From Gammaproteobacteria bacterium (GTDB taxonomy: Bacteria > Pseudomonadota > Gammaproteobacteria > Pseudomonadales > Azotimanducaceae): a stretch of 64,000 nucleotides of DNA. Of this stretch, positions 44,517 to 54,326 are shown piece by piece. The stretch's first letter is position 1. The number at the start of each line of letters is the position of its first letter. The notes beneath the pieces were generated by a model. It saw only the letters and a program-made list of their open reading frames with translations, ran no database searches and had not been told where the DNA came from. A program made the translations under genes and the position numbers. The DNA is taken from the NCBI GenBank assembly GCA_026708185.1, contig JAPOVK010000018.1, positions 1 through 64,000 of the forward strand. Direction: 5' to 3'.

Positions 44517-45874
44517 TCGTTGTCGATGATGGACGCGCCGCGACCGACCTCGAGGCGATTTCGACCGCGGGCCTCGCAACGTGGCGCCGGTCGCAGCCCG
44601 CGTCGGTGCGCGACTGGCCGACCGCGTCAGGCTTCGCTGCCGCACCGAACCAGTTCGTCCGCCTCCCCGGGCCCGACGGCTTGCCCGGCAAGGTCATCGC
44701 GGGAATCGGCGAGCGCGCAACCGTGGCGAGCTTCGGCCAATTGGCGATGAGCTTGCCCGCAGGCGACTACCGGCTGATCGGCGCGGCCGACGACGATGCC
44801 GCGTACGCCCTGGCCCTCGGCTGGGGGCTCGGCGGCTACCGATTCGCCAACTACAGACCCGCCAAGCGCGAGCCCGCCCGTCTCCTGGTGCCACCGCGCA
44901 TCGAGTCCGTCGGCGATGAACTGGCCGCCGTCGGCCTGTGTCGGGATCTGATCAATACGCCGGCATCCGACATGTTGCCCCACGATCTCGAGAGCGCGGC
45001 CCGCAAGCTCGCCATCGACCATGGCGCGGACATCGAAGTGACCACGGGCGAGGCCCTGCTCCGCGCCGGCTACCGCACCATCTACGCGGTGGGTCAGGCG
45101 AGCGCGTCCGCGCCACGCCTGATCGACCTGCGCTGGGGTGATCCAGCGCATGAGAGAGTCACCTTGGTCGGCAAGGGCGTGTGCTTCGACAGCGGCGGCT
45201 TGAACCTTAAGCCGGCCTCTAACATGCGCCTCATGAAGAAGGACATGGGTGGCGCCGCGCACGTACTCGGCCTCGCCAAGCTGGTCATGTCGCGCAACAT
45301 GCCCGTGCGTCTCCGAGTCCTCGTGCCTGCCGTCGAAAACGCGGTGTCCGCCAACGCCTACCGCCCGGGCGACGTGATCCGGACCTACCAGGGGCGGACC
45401 GTCGAGATCGACAATACCGACGCCGAAGGGCGCCTCGTTCTGGCCGACGCCCTCGCCGTCGCCGCCGAGGAGAAACCGGCGGTCATCGTCGACTACGCCA
45501 CCTTGACGGGCGCCGCCCGCAGTGCGCTCGGTACTGAGTTGCCCGCCCTGTTTTCCAACGACGACGATCTCGCCGCAGGGATTCAGGCCTCGGCCGACCG
45601 GGTCGACGACGCCGTGTGGCGTATGCCGTTGTTCGCTCCCTACAGACGGATGCTGGACAGCAAGGTCGCCGACCTCGTCAACAGTCCGGCATCGCCCTAC
45701 GCCGGCGCAATCACGGCGGCCCTCTTCCTCGAGCACTTTGTCGGCGATACACCGTGGGTCCACTTCGACATCATGGCTTGGAACCTGGCCACCCGTCCCG
45801 CGCGTCCGGAAGGCGGCGAGGCGATGGGATTGCGGGCGGTCTACGACTATCTGGCGAAGCGCTCAAGCGTATAA
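44513..45874 (+). CDS. M17 leucyl aminopeptidase family protein
   Basis: 453 residues. The C-terminal catalytic domain has the two-metal M17 site: [24 protein letters not shown] and the family signature [18 protein letters not shown] overlap with lipA indicates translational coupling. The N-terminal domain is shorter and diverged relative to PepA, as in PepB-like or cyanobacterial-type M17 enzymes. It should remove N-terminal residues from peptides in the cytosol as a hexamer. A 70-base gap precedes cysS. Confidence 0.93.
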   Translation: MIVVDDGRAATDLEAISTAGLATWRRSQPASVRDWPTASGFAAAPNQFVRLPGPDGLPGKVIAGIGERATVASFGQLAMSLPAGDYRLIGAADDDAAYALALGWGLGGYRFANYRPAKREPARLLVPPRIESVGDELAAVGLCRDLINTPASDMLPHDLESAARKLAIDHGADIEVTTGEALLRAGYRTIYAVGQASASAPRLIDLRWGDPAHERVTLVGKGVCFDSGGLNLKPASNMRLMKKDMGGAAHVLGLAKLVMSRNMPVRLRVLVPAVENAVSANAYRPGDVIRTYQGRTVEIDNTDAEGRLVLADALAVAAEEKPAVIVDYATLTGAARSALGTELPALFSNDDDLAAGIQASADRVDDAVWRMPLFAPYRRMLDSKVADLVNSPASPYAGAITAALFLEHFVGDTPWVHFDIMAWNLATRPARPEGGEAMGLRAVYDYLAKRSSV

Positions 45875-45944
45875 TCGCCCCTCGGGCGCGTTGCTTACGC
45901 CCTATTCCCTCCTGAGCCCTGGTCGCCGTCAGCCGCGTCAACCC

Positions 45945-47330
45945 ATGGACATCTATCTGCACAACACCCAATCCGGTCGGAAGGAACGATTCGTTCCGCT
46001 CGAGCCCGGGAAGGTCGGCGTCTACGTATGCGGACCAACCGTCTACGACCTGCAGCACATCGGCAACGGGTTTTCCGCCGTGGTCTTCGACGTCCTGATC
46101 CGCCTGTTGAAGGTGGACTACGACGTCTGTTACGTGCGCAACATCACCGACATCGACGACAAGATCAACGCGGCCGCGCTGGCCAAGGGCACGCCGATCG
46201 GGCCCCACGCGGAGCATTTCGCCGCCGAGTACATGCGCGATGTCGCGGCGCTCGGCGTCGCACCGCCAGACGTCGAGCCGCGCGCCACCGGCCACATCGA
46301 CGAGATCGTGACGATGATCGGCGAACTGATCGACACCGGCAACGCCTACGCCGCGGACGGCCACGTCCTGTTCCACGTCCCCTCGGACCCCGAGTACGGC
46401 ACGCTGGCGAAACGCAGCCTGGAACACATGCTCGACGGTGCGCGGGTCGAAGTCGCTCCGTACAAGAAGGATCCGAAGGACTTCGTCCTTTGGAAGCCCT
46501 CCACGGCTGACCTGCCCGGGTGGCCAAGCCCCTGGGGACGCGGACGGCCGGGCTGGCACATCGAGTGCTCGGCGATGATTCGCAGGCACCTAGGCCCCGT
46601 CATCGATATCCACGGCGGCGGCAGCGACCTGACGTTCCCGCATCACGAGAACGAGGCCGCGCAGAGCCGCTGCGCCAATGGCGGCGGGCTCACCGTGCGC
46701 TACTGGCTGCACAACGGCATGCTCACCATGGCCGGCGAGAAGATGTCCAAGAGCCTCGGCAACATCGTGACGATCCGCGAACTGCTCACCCGGCACGACG
46801 GCGAGACGCTGCGCTACGCGCTGCTGTCGGGACACTATCGACAGAGCCTGACCTGGAGCGATGCCCTGATCGATCAGGCCAAGGCGAGCCTCGGCACGCT
46901 GTACAGGGTGTTGCGCGATACCGACGATGGCGATGCCGAGACCCCGGACGGCCTCGGAACAACCGAACTGCGCCATCCCGAGACGGTCCTCGATGCGCTG
47001 CGCGACGACCTCAACACGCCGCAGGCCCTGGCGGCAATGCACGGCTTGGCGGCGCAGATCCGCCGCAGCGAAGACGCCGAGGAGATCCGCGACCTGCGCA
47101 CACAACTCCTCGCCGGTGGCAGGTTGCTAGGCATCCTCGGCAAGACGCCGCGCGCCTTCTTCCGTGGCGACGACACCGACGGCGACGCCATCGACGCGTT
47201 GATCGCGGAACGGAACCGCGCACGCGCGAACCGCGACTACGGCCGCGCCGACAAGATCCGGGATCAGTTGGCGACCATGGGCATCGACATCGAAGACACG
47301 CGCGAAGGCACGCGCTGGAAGCGTGCTTGA
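45945..47330 (+). CDS. cysS: Cysteinyl-tRNA synthetase
   Basis: 461-residue class I aminoacyl-tRNA synthetase. Zinc and Cys-site residues appear as YVCGPTVYD, WHIECSAM and FPHHENE. The class I signatures are the HIGH-equivalent HIGN (in LQHIGNG) and KMSKS (in GEKMSKSLGN). The HIGN is followed by Gly-Phe rather than the more usual Ala-Arg. Length is normal for CysS. Catalyses tRNA-Cys charging. It follows the aminopeptidase gene on the same strand with a 70-base gap, so it may have its own start of transcription. A 6-bp hairpin follows the stop. Confidence 0.95.
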   Translation: MDIYLHNTQSGRKERFVPLEPGKVGVYVCGPTVYDLQHIGNGFSAVVFDVLIRLLKVDYDVCYVRNITDIDDKINAAALAKGTPIGPHAEHFAAEYMRDVAALGVAPPDVEPRATGHIDEIVTMIGELIDTGNAYAADGHVLFHVPSDPEYGTLAKRSLEHMLDGARVEVAPYKKDPKDFVLWKPSTADLPGWPSPWGRGRPGWHIECSAMIRRHLGPVIDIHGGGSDLTFPHHENEAAQSRCANGGGLTVRYWLHNGMLTMAGEKMSKSLGNIVTIRELLTRHDGETLRYALLSGHYRQSLTWSDALIDQAKASLGTLYRVLRDTDDGDAETPDGLGTTELRHPETVLDALRDDLNTPQALAAMHGLAAQIRRSEDAEEIRDLRTQLLAGGRLLGILGKTPRAFFRGDDTDGDAIDALIAERNRARANRDYGRADKIRDQLATMGIDIEDTREGTRWKRA

Positions 47331-47333
47331 GAG

Positions 47334-47349
47334 AGGGCCGGCAGGCCCT
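47334..47349 (+). terminator. Hairpin just after cysS
   Basis: AGGGCC and GGCCCT form a 6-bp stem with a GGCA loop four bases after the cysS stop. Only a weak T-run follows, so termination would be inefficient or factor-assisted. It separates the housekeeping run from the TonB receptor gene. Confidence 0.35.
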
Positions 47350-47445
47350 TGTCGCGTTCATCCGTAACATGAAGAAGCCACATCGGCGGCGCGGCCGCCG
47401 TGCGCTACGGTGCCGCAATCTACCCGCAGTCTGAAGGGGTCGCCC

Positions 47446-49323
47446 ATGTCTCAGGAACTCCCTGCGATCCTCGTCGCCGCAGCGCTTATCGTCCTGGCAG
47501 CGCCTGTGGCCGCCGCGGCCGAGGACGAGGACGAGGACGAGGACGAGGAAGAAGCACTCGAAGAGGTGCGGGTGGCGGCAAGCCGGATCGGCGTCGTCGA
47601 TCAGCGCGTGGTCGTTCTCGACAACGACGACCTTGCCAGCACAGGCTTCCATCCCGGCGACCTGCTACCGTTGCTGCCCGGGTTCGCCCTGGCGACGTCC
47701 GGGCCGCGCGGATCGCTGAGCCAGGCCCGGGTTCGGGGCGCCGAAGCCAACCACCTCCTGGTGATGATCGACGGGGTCGCCGTCAACGACCCTGCGGCCG
47801 GATCGGAGTACGACTTCGGCAACCTCGATCTGACCGCGATCGACGGCGTGGAGTTCCTGGCCGGACCGCAGAGCGCCGTGTGGGGAAGCGACGCGATCGC
47901 CGGCGTCCTGCACTTCGACACGACGCCTGAGGCCGACAGCCGTCGCCTGCGCGTCGGCTACGGGTCGCATGACACGACCAACGCGGATCTCGGCGTCGCC
48001 CGCGTGAGCGAACGCGGCCACCTCAAGGTGGGTGTCGGCCACATCGCCAGCGACGGAACGAACGCGGCGCTGGACGGCACGGAGGACGACGGTTACGCCA
48101 ACACGACGGCGCATCTGGCGGCCAGCCGCGAAGTCGGCGGATGGGATCTGTCCCTCGCCGCCAGGGCCACCGAAGCCGAGGCCGCGTACGATCCTTCCCC
48201 GGCCCCGCTGTACATCCCGATGGACGGCGACCGGATCACCACGACCGATGCGTCGCTTCTCCGAGCAACCGCGCGCTTCGTCGGCAAGGAGCGCTTCGTC
48301 CCGTGGCTTACGGTCGCTCGCAACCGGACCGAACGCGCGCACGCTACCGACGGCATCGTTCGGAACGGCACGACCGGCGAGCGCGACACGGTGTCGCTCT
48401 CGGCGAACCTCCTGCTCGAGCGGCAACGCGTCAACATGACCATCGAGCACGTCGTCGAACGATTCGACCAAGCGGCCCCGACCACCGTGTTCGGGGATCC
48501 CAACCACGGCCAGCGGACCCGCACCTCGAGCGTGGCGGCGGAGTACCAACGCGACCTTCCGCTGGTCTCGGTCTCCCTATCGGCCCGAGCCGATGCCAAC
48601 AGCGCGTTCCGCCACGCCTTCGCCTATAGGCTCGGCGCCACGACGCGCACCTCCCCGCGCTGGTTCGCGAACCTCGGCCGCGGCGTCAAGAACCCGACCT
48701 TCATCGAGCGTTTCGGCTACGCCCCGAATGCATTCATCGGCAACCCGGACCTGCAGCCGGAGACGTCCCTGGGTGTCGAGTTGGGGATTGCGCATGCGTG
48801 GGACGACGGCTCGGTGACGTTGGCGGTCTTCGATGCGTCCCTCGACGACGAGATCGACGGTTTCGTCTTCGACCCGGTCGCTCTCGGCTTCACGGCCCGC
48901 AACATCGCCGGATCGAGTCGCCGGCGCGGCGCGGAGTTGACCCTCGACGCCGACTGGCACGGCGCGCGATGGCGAGCCGCGTACGCCTACGTCGACTCGA
49001 CCACCGATGACATGCGCGAAATCCGTCGTCCGCGGCACCAGGGCAGCGTGACGATGCGACGGGCGGTGTCGCGGCTCGTCTCCCTCGGGCTTGGCCTGAC
49101 CTACTCCGGCGCCTCTCTGGATCGGGACTTTTCTACGTACCCGGCGACGCCCGTGGTGCTCGACGGCTTCCGCCTGCTGCGGGCCGACGTCAAGTTCCAG
49201 CCCTCGCCGCGCTGGGGCGTCCAACTCCTCCTAGAGAACGCCTTGGACGAGGACTACGCGACGGTGTATGGCTACCGCAGCCCGGGACTGAGCGCCATGG
49301 CGCGAGCGGTCGTCGAACTCTAG
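47446..49323 (+). CDS. TonB-dependent outer-membrane receptor
   Basis: 625 residues. Signal peptide (LPAILVAAALIVLAAPVAA) followed by an unusual acidic run of alternating Glu/Asp (around residues 27-37). A TonB box-like EEVRVAASR comes next, then a plug domain with LLPLLPGFALATSGPRGSLS and MIDGVAVNDP, and a 22-strand-type barrel. The barrel includes LGRGVKNPTFIERFGYAPNA and ends with VVEL. The plug resembles BtuB/FepA-type receptors, so the ligand may be a cobalamin, siderophore or small organic molecule. No cobalamin riboswitch is visible in the 115-base leader. Its TAG lies in a CTAG shared with the frameshifted DUF488 gene. Confidence 0.9.
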   Translation: MSQELPAILVAAALIVLAAPVAAAAEDEDEDEDEEEALEEVRVAASRIGVVDQRVVVLDNDDLASTGFHPGDLLPLLPGFALATSGPRGSLSQARVRGAEANHLLVMIDGVAVNDPAAGSEYDFGNLDLTAIDGVEFLAGPQSAVWGSDAIAGVLHFDTTPEADSRRLRVGYGSHDTTNADLGVARVSERGHLKVGVGHIASDGTNAALDGTEDDGYANTTAHLAASREVGGWDLSLAARATEAEAAYDPSPAPLYIPMDGDRITTTDASLLRATARFVGKERFVPWLTVARNRTERAHATDGIVRNGTTGERDTVSLSANLLLERQRVNMTIEHVVERFDQAAPTTVFGDPNHGQRTRTSSVAAEYQRDLPLVSVSLSARADANSAFRHAFAYRLGATTRTSPRWFANLGRGVKNPTFIERFGYAPNAFIGNPDLQPETSLGVELGIAHAWDDGSVTLAVFDASLDDEIDGFVFDPVALGFTARNIAGSSRRRGAELTLDADWHGARWRAAYAYVDSTTDDMREIRRPRHQGSVTMRRAVSRLVSLGLGLTYSGASLDRDFSTYPATPVVLDGFRLLRADVKFQPSPRWGVQLLLENALDEDYATVYGYRSPGLSAMARAVVEL

Positions 49324-49770
49324 AGCACGGCGCGGGAGCCGAGGTGCTCGATGTTGACACCACCCCATTGATCACGGAGATACTCGGCAACCAAGCGCCG
49401 ATGGCAGTGTTGCGGCTGATCCTCGCTGCAGAGCAGGCAACCATCGGCGACTAGGTGCTTCGACATTGTCTCTTCGATGCGGCGTTCTCGTCAGGTCGAG
49501 GAACCGCCGCTCGTAGGTCGCCCAGTCCATTTGGCCCGCCCGATAGGCCTTCAGCATGTCAGCCGTCGGGGCCAGATCCGGCGCGTGGACATACGCCACG
49601 CCACAGATCTCGGCTAGGAAAAAGGCCAAGTCGTCCTTTTTGGCGAAGCCCGATAGCTGCGAGCTATTGTTCAAGCGCACGTCCACGATGCGCTTGGCAC
49701 CGGAGTCGCGTACGAGTTCGAAGAAGCGCTTTGCCGGCTTTCGCGTGAACCCGACGGTGAAAACGACCAT
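49320..49770 (-). pseudogene. DUF488 family protein, frameshifted
   Basis: The N-terminal two-thirds starts at the ATG at 49770 (MVVFTVGFTRKPAKRFFELV) and carries DVRLNNSSQLSGFAKK and MDWATYERRFLDL. The conserved C-terminus RERRIEETMSKHL, GCLLCSEDQPQHCHRRLVA is present but in another frame, ending with a TAG at 49320. A single frameshift near 49490 joins them. Intact DUF488 proteins have exactly this CLLCxE...CHR ending. Either the gene is newly inactivated or the sequence has one wrong base. It lies downstream of the polyamine-type transporter genes on the same strand. Function of DUF488 is not firmly known. Confidence 0.85.
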
Positions 49771-49914
49771 TCCGGCGGCGTCCGTTGTTCCATCCACGTA
49801 GGAACGCTTCAACGCAAGGCCCGCCGAAGTCTGTACGGAGCGGCTCGCGTGGCAGTCGTATCCGGCATCCTCAAGTCTCCGCCTCGACGTCCAGATCTGC
49901 ATCCGTCGCCATGC

Positions 49915-51138
49915 TCAGCCAAGCCGCATCCGTTCCACGCCGACGAGGCGATCATAGAGCAGGTAGAGACCAACCACGCAGGCGAGCAGGATCCCGCCGA
50001 GGGCCGCGGCCAATCCCCAGTTCAGCGACTGCTGCATGTGGTAGGCGATCATGTTGGAGATGAGCTGACCGGTGCGTCCGCCGACCAGCGCTGGCGTGAT
50101 GTAGTAGCCGATCGCGAGGATGAAGACGAGGAGCGACCCCGCCCCCACGCCCGGTAGCGTCTGTGGCCAGTAGACGCGACGGAAAGCTTGCCCGAAGCTC
50201 GCCCCGAGCGATGCTGCGGCACTCATGTGCAACGACGGAATCGTCCGCATGACGGCATACAGGGGCAGCACCATGAACGGCAGCAGGACGTGCGTCATCG
50301 CGACGATCGTGCCGGTCATGTTGTAGATCATCTGCAGCCGCTGCTCGTCCTCGATTACGCCTGCCGTAACCAACAGGTCGTTGACGACGCCGCGGGATTG
50401 CAGGAGTACGATCCATGCCGTCGTGCGCACCAGCAGCGATGTCCAGAACGGCACCAAGACCAGGAGAAGCAAGAGGTTCGCGCGCGTCGGTGCCGCGTGC
50501 GCGATCAGGTAGGCGACCGGATAGCCCAGTAGCAGGCACAACACGGTGATGCTCGTGCTCACCACCAAGGTCCGCACGAGGAGCGGGACATAGATCCGCA
50601 GGTCCTCCGGCTGCCGAACGATTTCGTCGTGCGCCCCCTGATCGAGGTCGAGCGCGTTCAGGTAGTGCCGGGGGGTGACGCGTTCCCCGGCGCGGCGGAT
50701 CGCTCGCCAAGTGCCGGCATCCTCCCAAGCGTCCGCGACCGAAACCACGGCGTCGCGCCATGGCGTCGTGGCGTCGGGATTGATCTCGGCATTGCGCAGT
50801 CTGCGGGCGGTCCGGGTCACCACGCTACGCAAGCCGCTCTCGACCCGATTCAGCCGGGTGGCAACTTGGCCGACCGTTCGCGCATCGGAGGCCGCGACTA
50901 GCTCGGACGCCAAAGCCGCGAAAGCAGCCTCGCTCGGGACTCCTTCGCCATCCCACGGCGCAAGTGCCTGCAAGGTCTCCGGCAACGCGTCGGCAACGAC
51001 CGGGTCGTAGACGCTGCGTACCAGCATCGCGGCGAGCGGCGCGAGAAAGGTGACGCCTATGAAAGCGACCAGCGGCAAGGTCAGTCCCAGCGCCCGCAGC
51101 GTGGGGCCGCGACTGCCTGGCGAAACGGCTTTCACCAC
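49915..51138 (-). CDS. ABC transporter permease, PotB type, with large periplasmic insert
   Basis: 407 residues, longer than typical PotB (about 285). After the first membrane helix (residues about 17-42) an additional domain of roughly 140 residues, charged and helix-rich, extends into the periplasm before the remaining helices. The EAA loop ASLGASFGQAFRRVYWPQTLPG-like segment contacts the ATPase. It would form the membrane channel with the other permease. Last gene of the four-gene ABC operon, 31 bases behind the binding protein. Extended loops of this kind are known in some members of the family. Confidence 0.88.
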   Translation of the reverse strand: MVKAVSPGSRGPTLRALGLTLPLVAFIGVTFLAPLAAMLVRSVYDPVVADALPETLQALAPWDGEGVPSEAAFAALASELVAASDARTVGQVATRLNRVESGLRSVVTRTARRLRNAEINPDATTPWRDAVVSVADAWEDAGTWRAIRRAGERVTPRHYLNALDLDQGAHDEIVRQPEDLRIYVPLLVRTLVVSTSITVLCLLLGYPVAYLIAHAAPTRANLLLLLVLVPFWTSLLVRTTAWIVLLQSRGVVNDLLVTAGVIEDEQRLQMIYNMTGTIVAMTHVLLPFMVLPLYAVMRTIPSLHMSAAASLGASFGQAFRRVYWPQTLPGVGAGSLLVFILAIGYYITPALVGGRTGQLISNMIAYHMQQSLNWGLAAALGGILLACVVGLYLLYDRLVGVERMRLG

Positions 51139-51168
51139 CGACCTAATGCGTTTTCGGCACCGTCGTGC

Positions 51169-52245
51169 TCAGCGCGCGAGCCATGCGCCGAAACGCTCGT
51201 TGACCTCGTCCGCGTGGTCCGCCCACCAGCGCCAGTCGTTCTGCAGGGCGCGAGCCATATTGGCGGGAGTGGTCGGCATATGCGGGGCCATCTCCACGCC
51301 GGTTTCCAGGTGCGTCGTGACGAGCGCCGCGCCCGAGCCCCGCGCCGGGCTGTAGGAGATGTACTTGCTGATCCCGGCCATGACCGCTGGTCGGGCCGCA
51401 AACGCGAGCAGGCGGCGTGCCTCGTCGAGGCGGAGAGTGCCCGCCACGATGCCGAAGCCGCCGCTGTCGAGCACCTGGCCGTCCCAGACGACGACGAAGG
51501 GCTGCTTCTCGAGTACCTGGGCGTTGAAGATGCGTCCGTTGTACGCCGTGCTCATCGCCACTTCCCGATCCGCGAGGAGTTGCGGAGGCTGGGCTCCCGC
51601 CTCCCACCAGACGATATGGTCCTTGATGGTGTCGAGCTTGGCGAAGGCGCGCGTCATCCCCTCGGTCGTTCCCAGCGTGGCGTAGACGTCGGCAAGGGGG
51701 ACGCCGTCGGCCATCAGGGCGAACTCGAGGTTGGCATAGGGGACCCGGCGCATGCCGCGTCGTCCCGGGAACTTCGCCAGGTCGAAGAAGTCCTCGATCG
51801 TCGTCGGCTGTGCATCGGGGAAGTCCTCGGCGTTGTACGCGTATGCCGTGGAATAGAACAGTGTGCAGCCGCCGCAGTCCGTGACCGTGTCGGGCAGGTA
51901 GTCCTCCCGCGCCGGCGTGCCGTCCGGCGCGGCCGGCATGTCCTCGATGTCGACCAGTTCCAGCAAGCCCTCGTCGCAGCCCCGGACCAGGTCCGGCAAC
52001 TCGAGGTCGACCACGTCCCAGTGCACGCGCCCCGCCTCCACCTGCGCCCGAATCTGGGCCAAGCCGCCGTTGTAGTCCTCCATGCGGATCTGGATACCGG
52101 TTTCCTCGGTGAACGGGTCGAGGATCGCTCGCTGGCTGGCACGCCCGTACGAGCCGCCCCACGAGACCACCGTGATGGTCTGCGCTACGGCGCACGTGGC
52201 CATCAGGGACAACCCCAGGCCGATGAGCCATCTGTATGTCGACAT
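51169..52245 (-). CDS. ABC transporter periplasmic substrate-binding protein, PotD/F type
   Basis: 358 residues with a signal peptide (WLIGLGLSLMATCAVA) and the family start TITVVSWGGSYGRASQRAI. The type II binding protein fold continues with VDLELPDLVRG and YAYNAEDFPD. It should bind spermidine/putrescine or another small organic cation in the periplasm. The aspartate and tryptophan-rich pocket of PotD/F is only partly recognisable, so other ligands such as opines or amino acid derivatives are possible. It lies between the ATPase and the extended permease in a four-gene run. Confidence 0.9.
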   Translation of the reverse strand: MSTYRWLIGLGLSLMATCAVAQTITVVSWGGSYGRASQRAILDPFTEETGIQIRMEDYNGGLAQIRAQVEAGRVHWDVVDLELPDLVRGCDEGLLELVDIEDMPAAPDGTPAREDYLPDTVTDCGGCTLFYSTAYAYNAEDFPDAQPTTIEDFFDLAKFPGRRGMRRVPYANLEFALMADGVPLADVYATLGTTEGMTRAFAKLDTIKDHIVWWEAGAQPPQLLADREVAMSTAYNGRIFNAQVLEKQPFVVVWDGQVLDSGGFGIVAGTLRLDEARRLLAFAARPAVMAGISKYISYSPARGSGAALVTTHLETGVEMAPHMPTTPANMARALQNDWRWWADHADEVNERFGAWLAR

Positions 52246-52280
52246 CCGTTTGCTCCTTGAAAGTTACATGTCTGGTGGGG

Positions 52281-53378
<1,098 letters not shown>

Positions 53379-53430
53379 GCTGGCCCTTGCTGCTTCCGTC
53401 CGCGACTAAGTATACGAGCGCGTAAGCCGG

Positions 53431-54258
53431 TCAATCGGCCTGGCTGCCGCGCCGACGCAGCCACTCGACCACACCCATCAGGAGCAGCGCGAATGCGATC
53501 AGGAATGTCGCCACGGCGAGGATGGCGGGACTGATCTGTTCGCGGATGCCTGACCACATCTGGCGCGGAATGGTGCGCTGGTCTATGCCGCCCATGAACA
53601 GCACGGCCACCACTTCATCGAACGAGGTCGCAAACGCGAACAAGGCACCCGAGAGCACCCCCGGTGCGATCAGCGGCAACTGGACGCGGCGGAACGTGCG
53701 CCAAGGTCCGGCCCCGAGACTTGCGGCGGCACGGGTCAGGTTGACGTCGAACCCGGCCAGAGTCGCAGTGACCGTGATCACCACGAACGGCGTACCAAGA
53801 GCCGCGTGCGCAAGGATCAACCCCAGGTGGGTCTGTGCAAGGCCGAGGCTCGAATAGAAGAAGAAGAATCCCGCCGCCGAGATGATCACCGGGGTGACCA
53901 TCGGCGAAATCAGGAGGCCCATGACCAGCGGTCGCCCGGGCATGGCGGGGCTTGCCAGGCCGAGCGCCGCCAAGGTGCCGAGCACTGTGGCCACGACCGT
54001 TGCCGAGACGCCTATACCTAGGCTGTTGACGAGCGCACGCAGCCACGCCTCGTCCTCCACGATCGATGCATACCAACGCAGCGAATAGGCGTCGGGTTCG
54101 AACCGCAGCATGCCCTCGGTGAACGTGAAATACGGTTCCGCATTGAAGCTCAGCGGCACCACGACGAGGATAGGTGCAATGAGGAAGACTAGGACCGCCG
54201 CGCAGAAAGCAACGTGCGCGTAGTGCGAAGCGCGTTCTCTCGGCGACGAGGCTGTCAT
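53431..54258 (-). CDS. ABC transporter permease, PotC type
   Basis: 275 residues with six membrane helices. The EAA loop is ASLGAGPWRTFRRVQLPLIAPG, contacting the ATPase. MGLLISPMVTPVIISAAG and FATSFDEVVAVLF are typical of PotC-like importers. First gene of the minus-strand run. The ATG at 54258 is preferred to one at 54312, which would extend the protein into the region divergent from the M20 peptidase. Gene order permease-ATPase-binding protein-permease differs from the usual potABCD. Confidence 0.9.
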   Translation of the reverse strand: MTASSPRERASHYAHVAFCAAVLVFLIAPILVVVPLSFNAEPYFTFTEGMLRFEPDAYSLRWYASIVEDEAWLRALVNSLGIGVSATVVATVLGTLAALGLASPAMPGRPLVMGLLISPMVTPVIISAAGFFFFYSSLGLAQTHLGLILAHAALGTPFVVITVTATLAGFDVNLTRAAASLGAGPWRTFRRVQLPLIAPGVLSGALFAFATSFDEVVAVLFMGGIDQRTIPRQMWSGIREQISPAILAVATFLIAFALLLMGVVEWLRRRGSQAD

Positions 54259-54326
54259 TCGACCCCGCTGCGGATAGCTGCCGCAAGTGTCAAGATTCGC
54301 GTGTTCAAGCACGCATCTCCTTAGCC

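Noticed and set aside
47331-47445. Cobalamin riboswitch upstream of the TonB receptor
   Set aside because: The leader is only about 115 bases and lacks a recognisable B12 box; only a short hairpin is visible.
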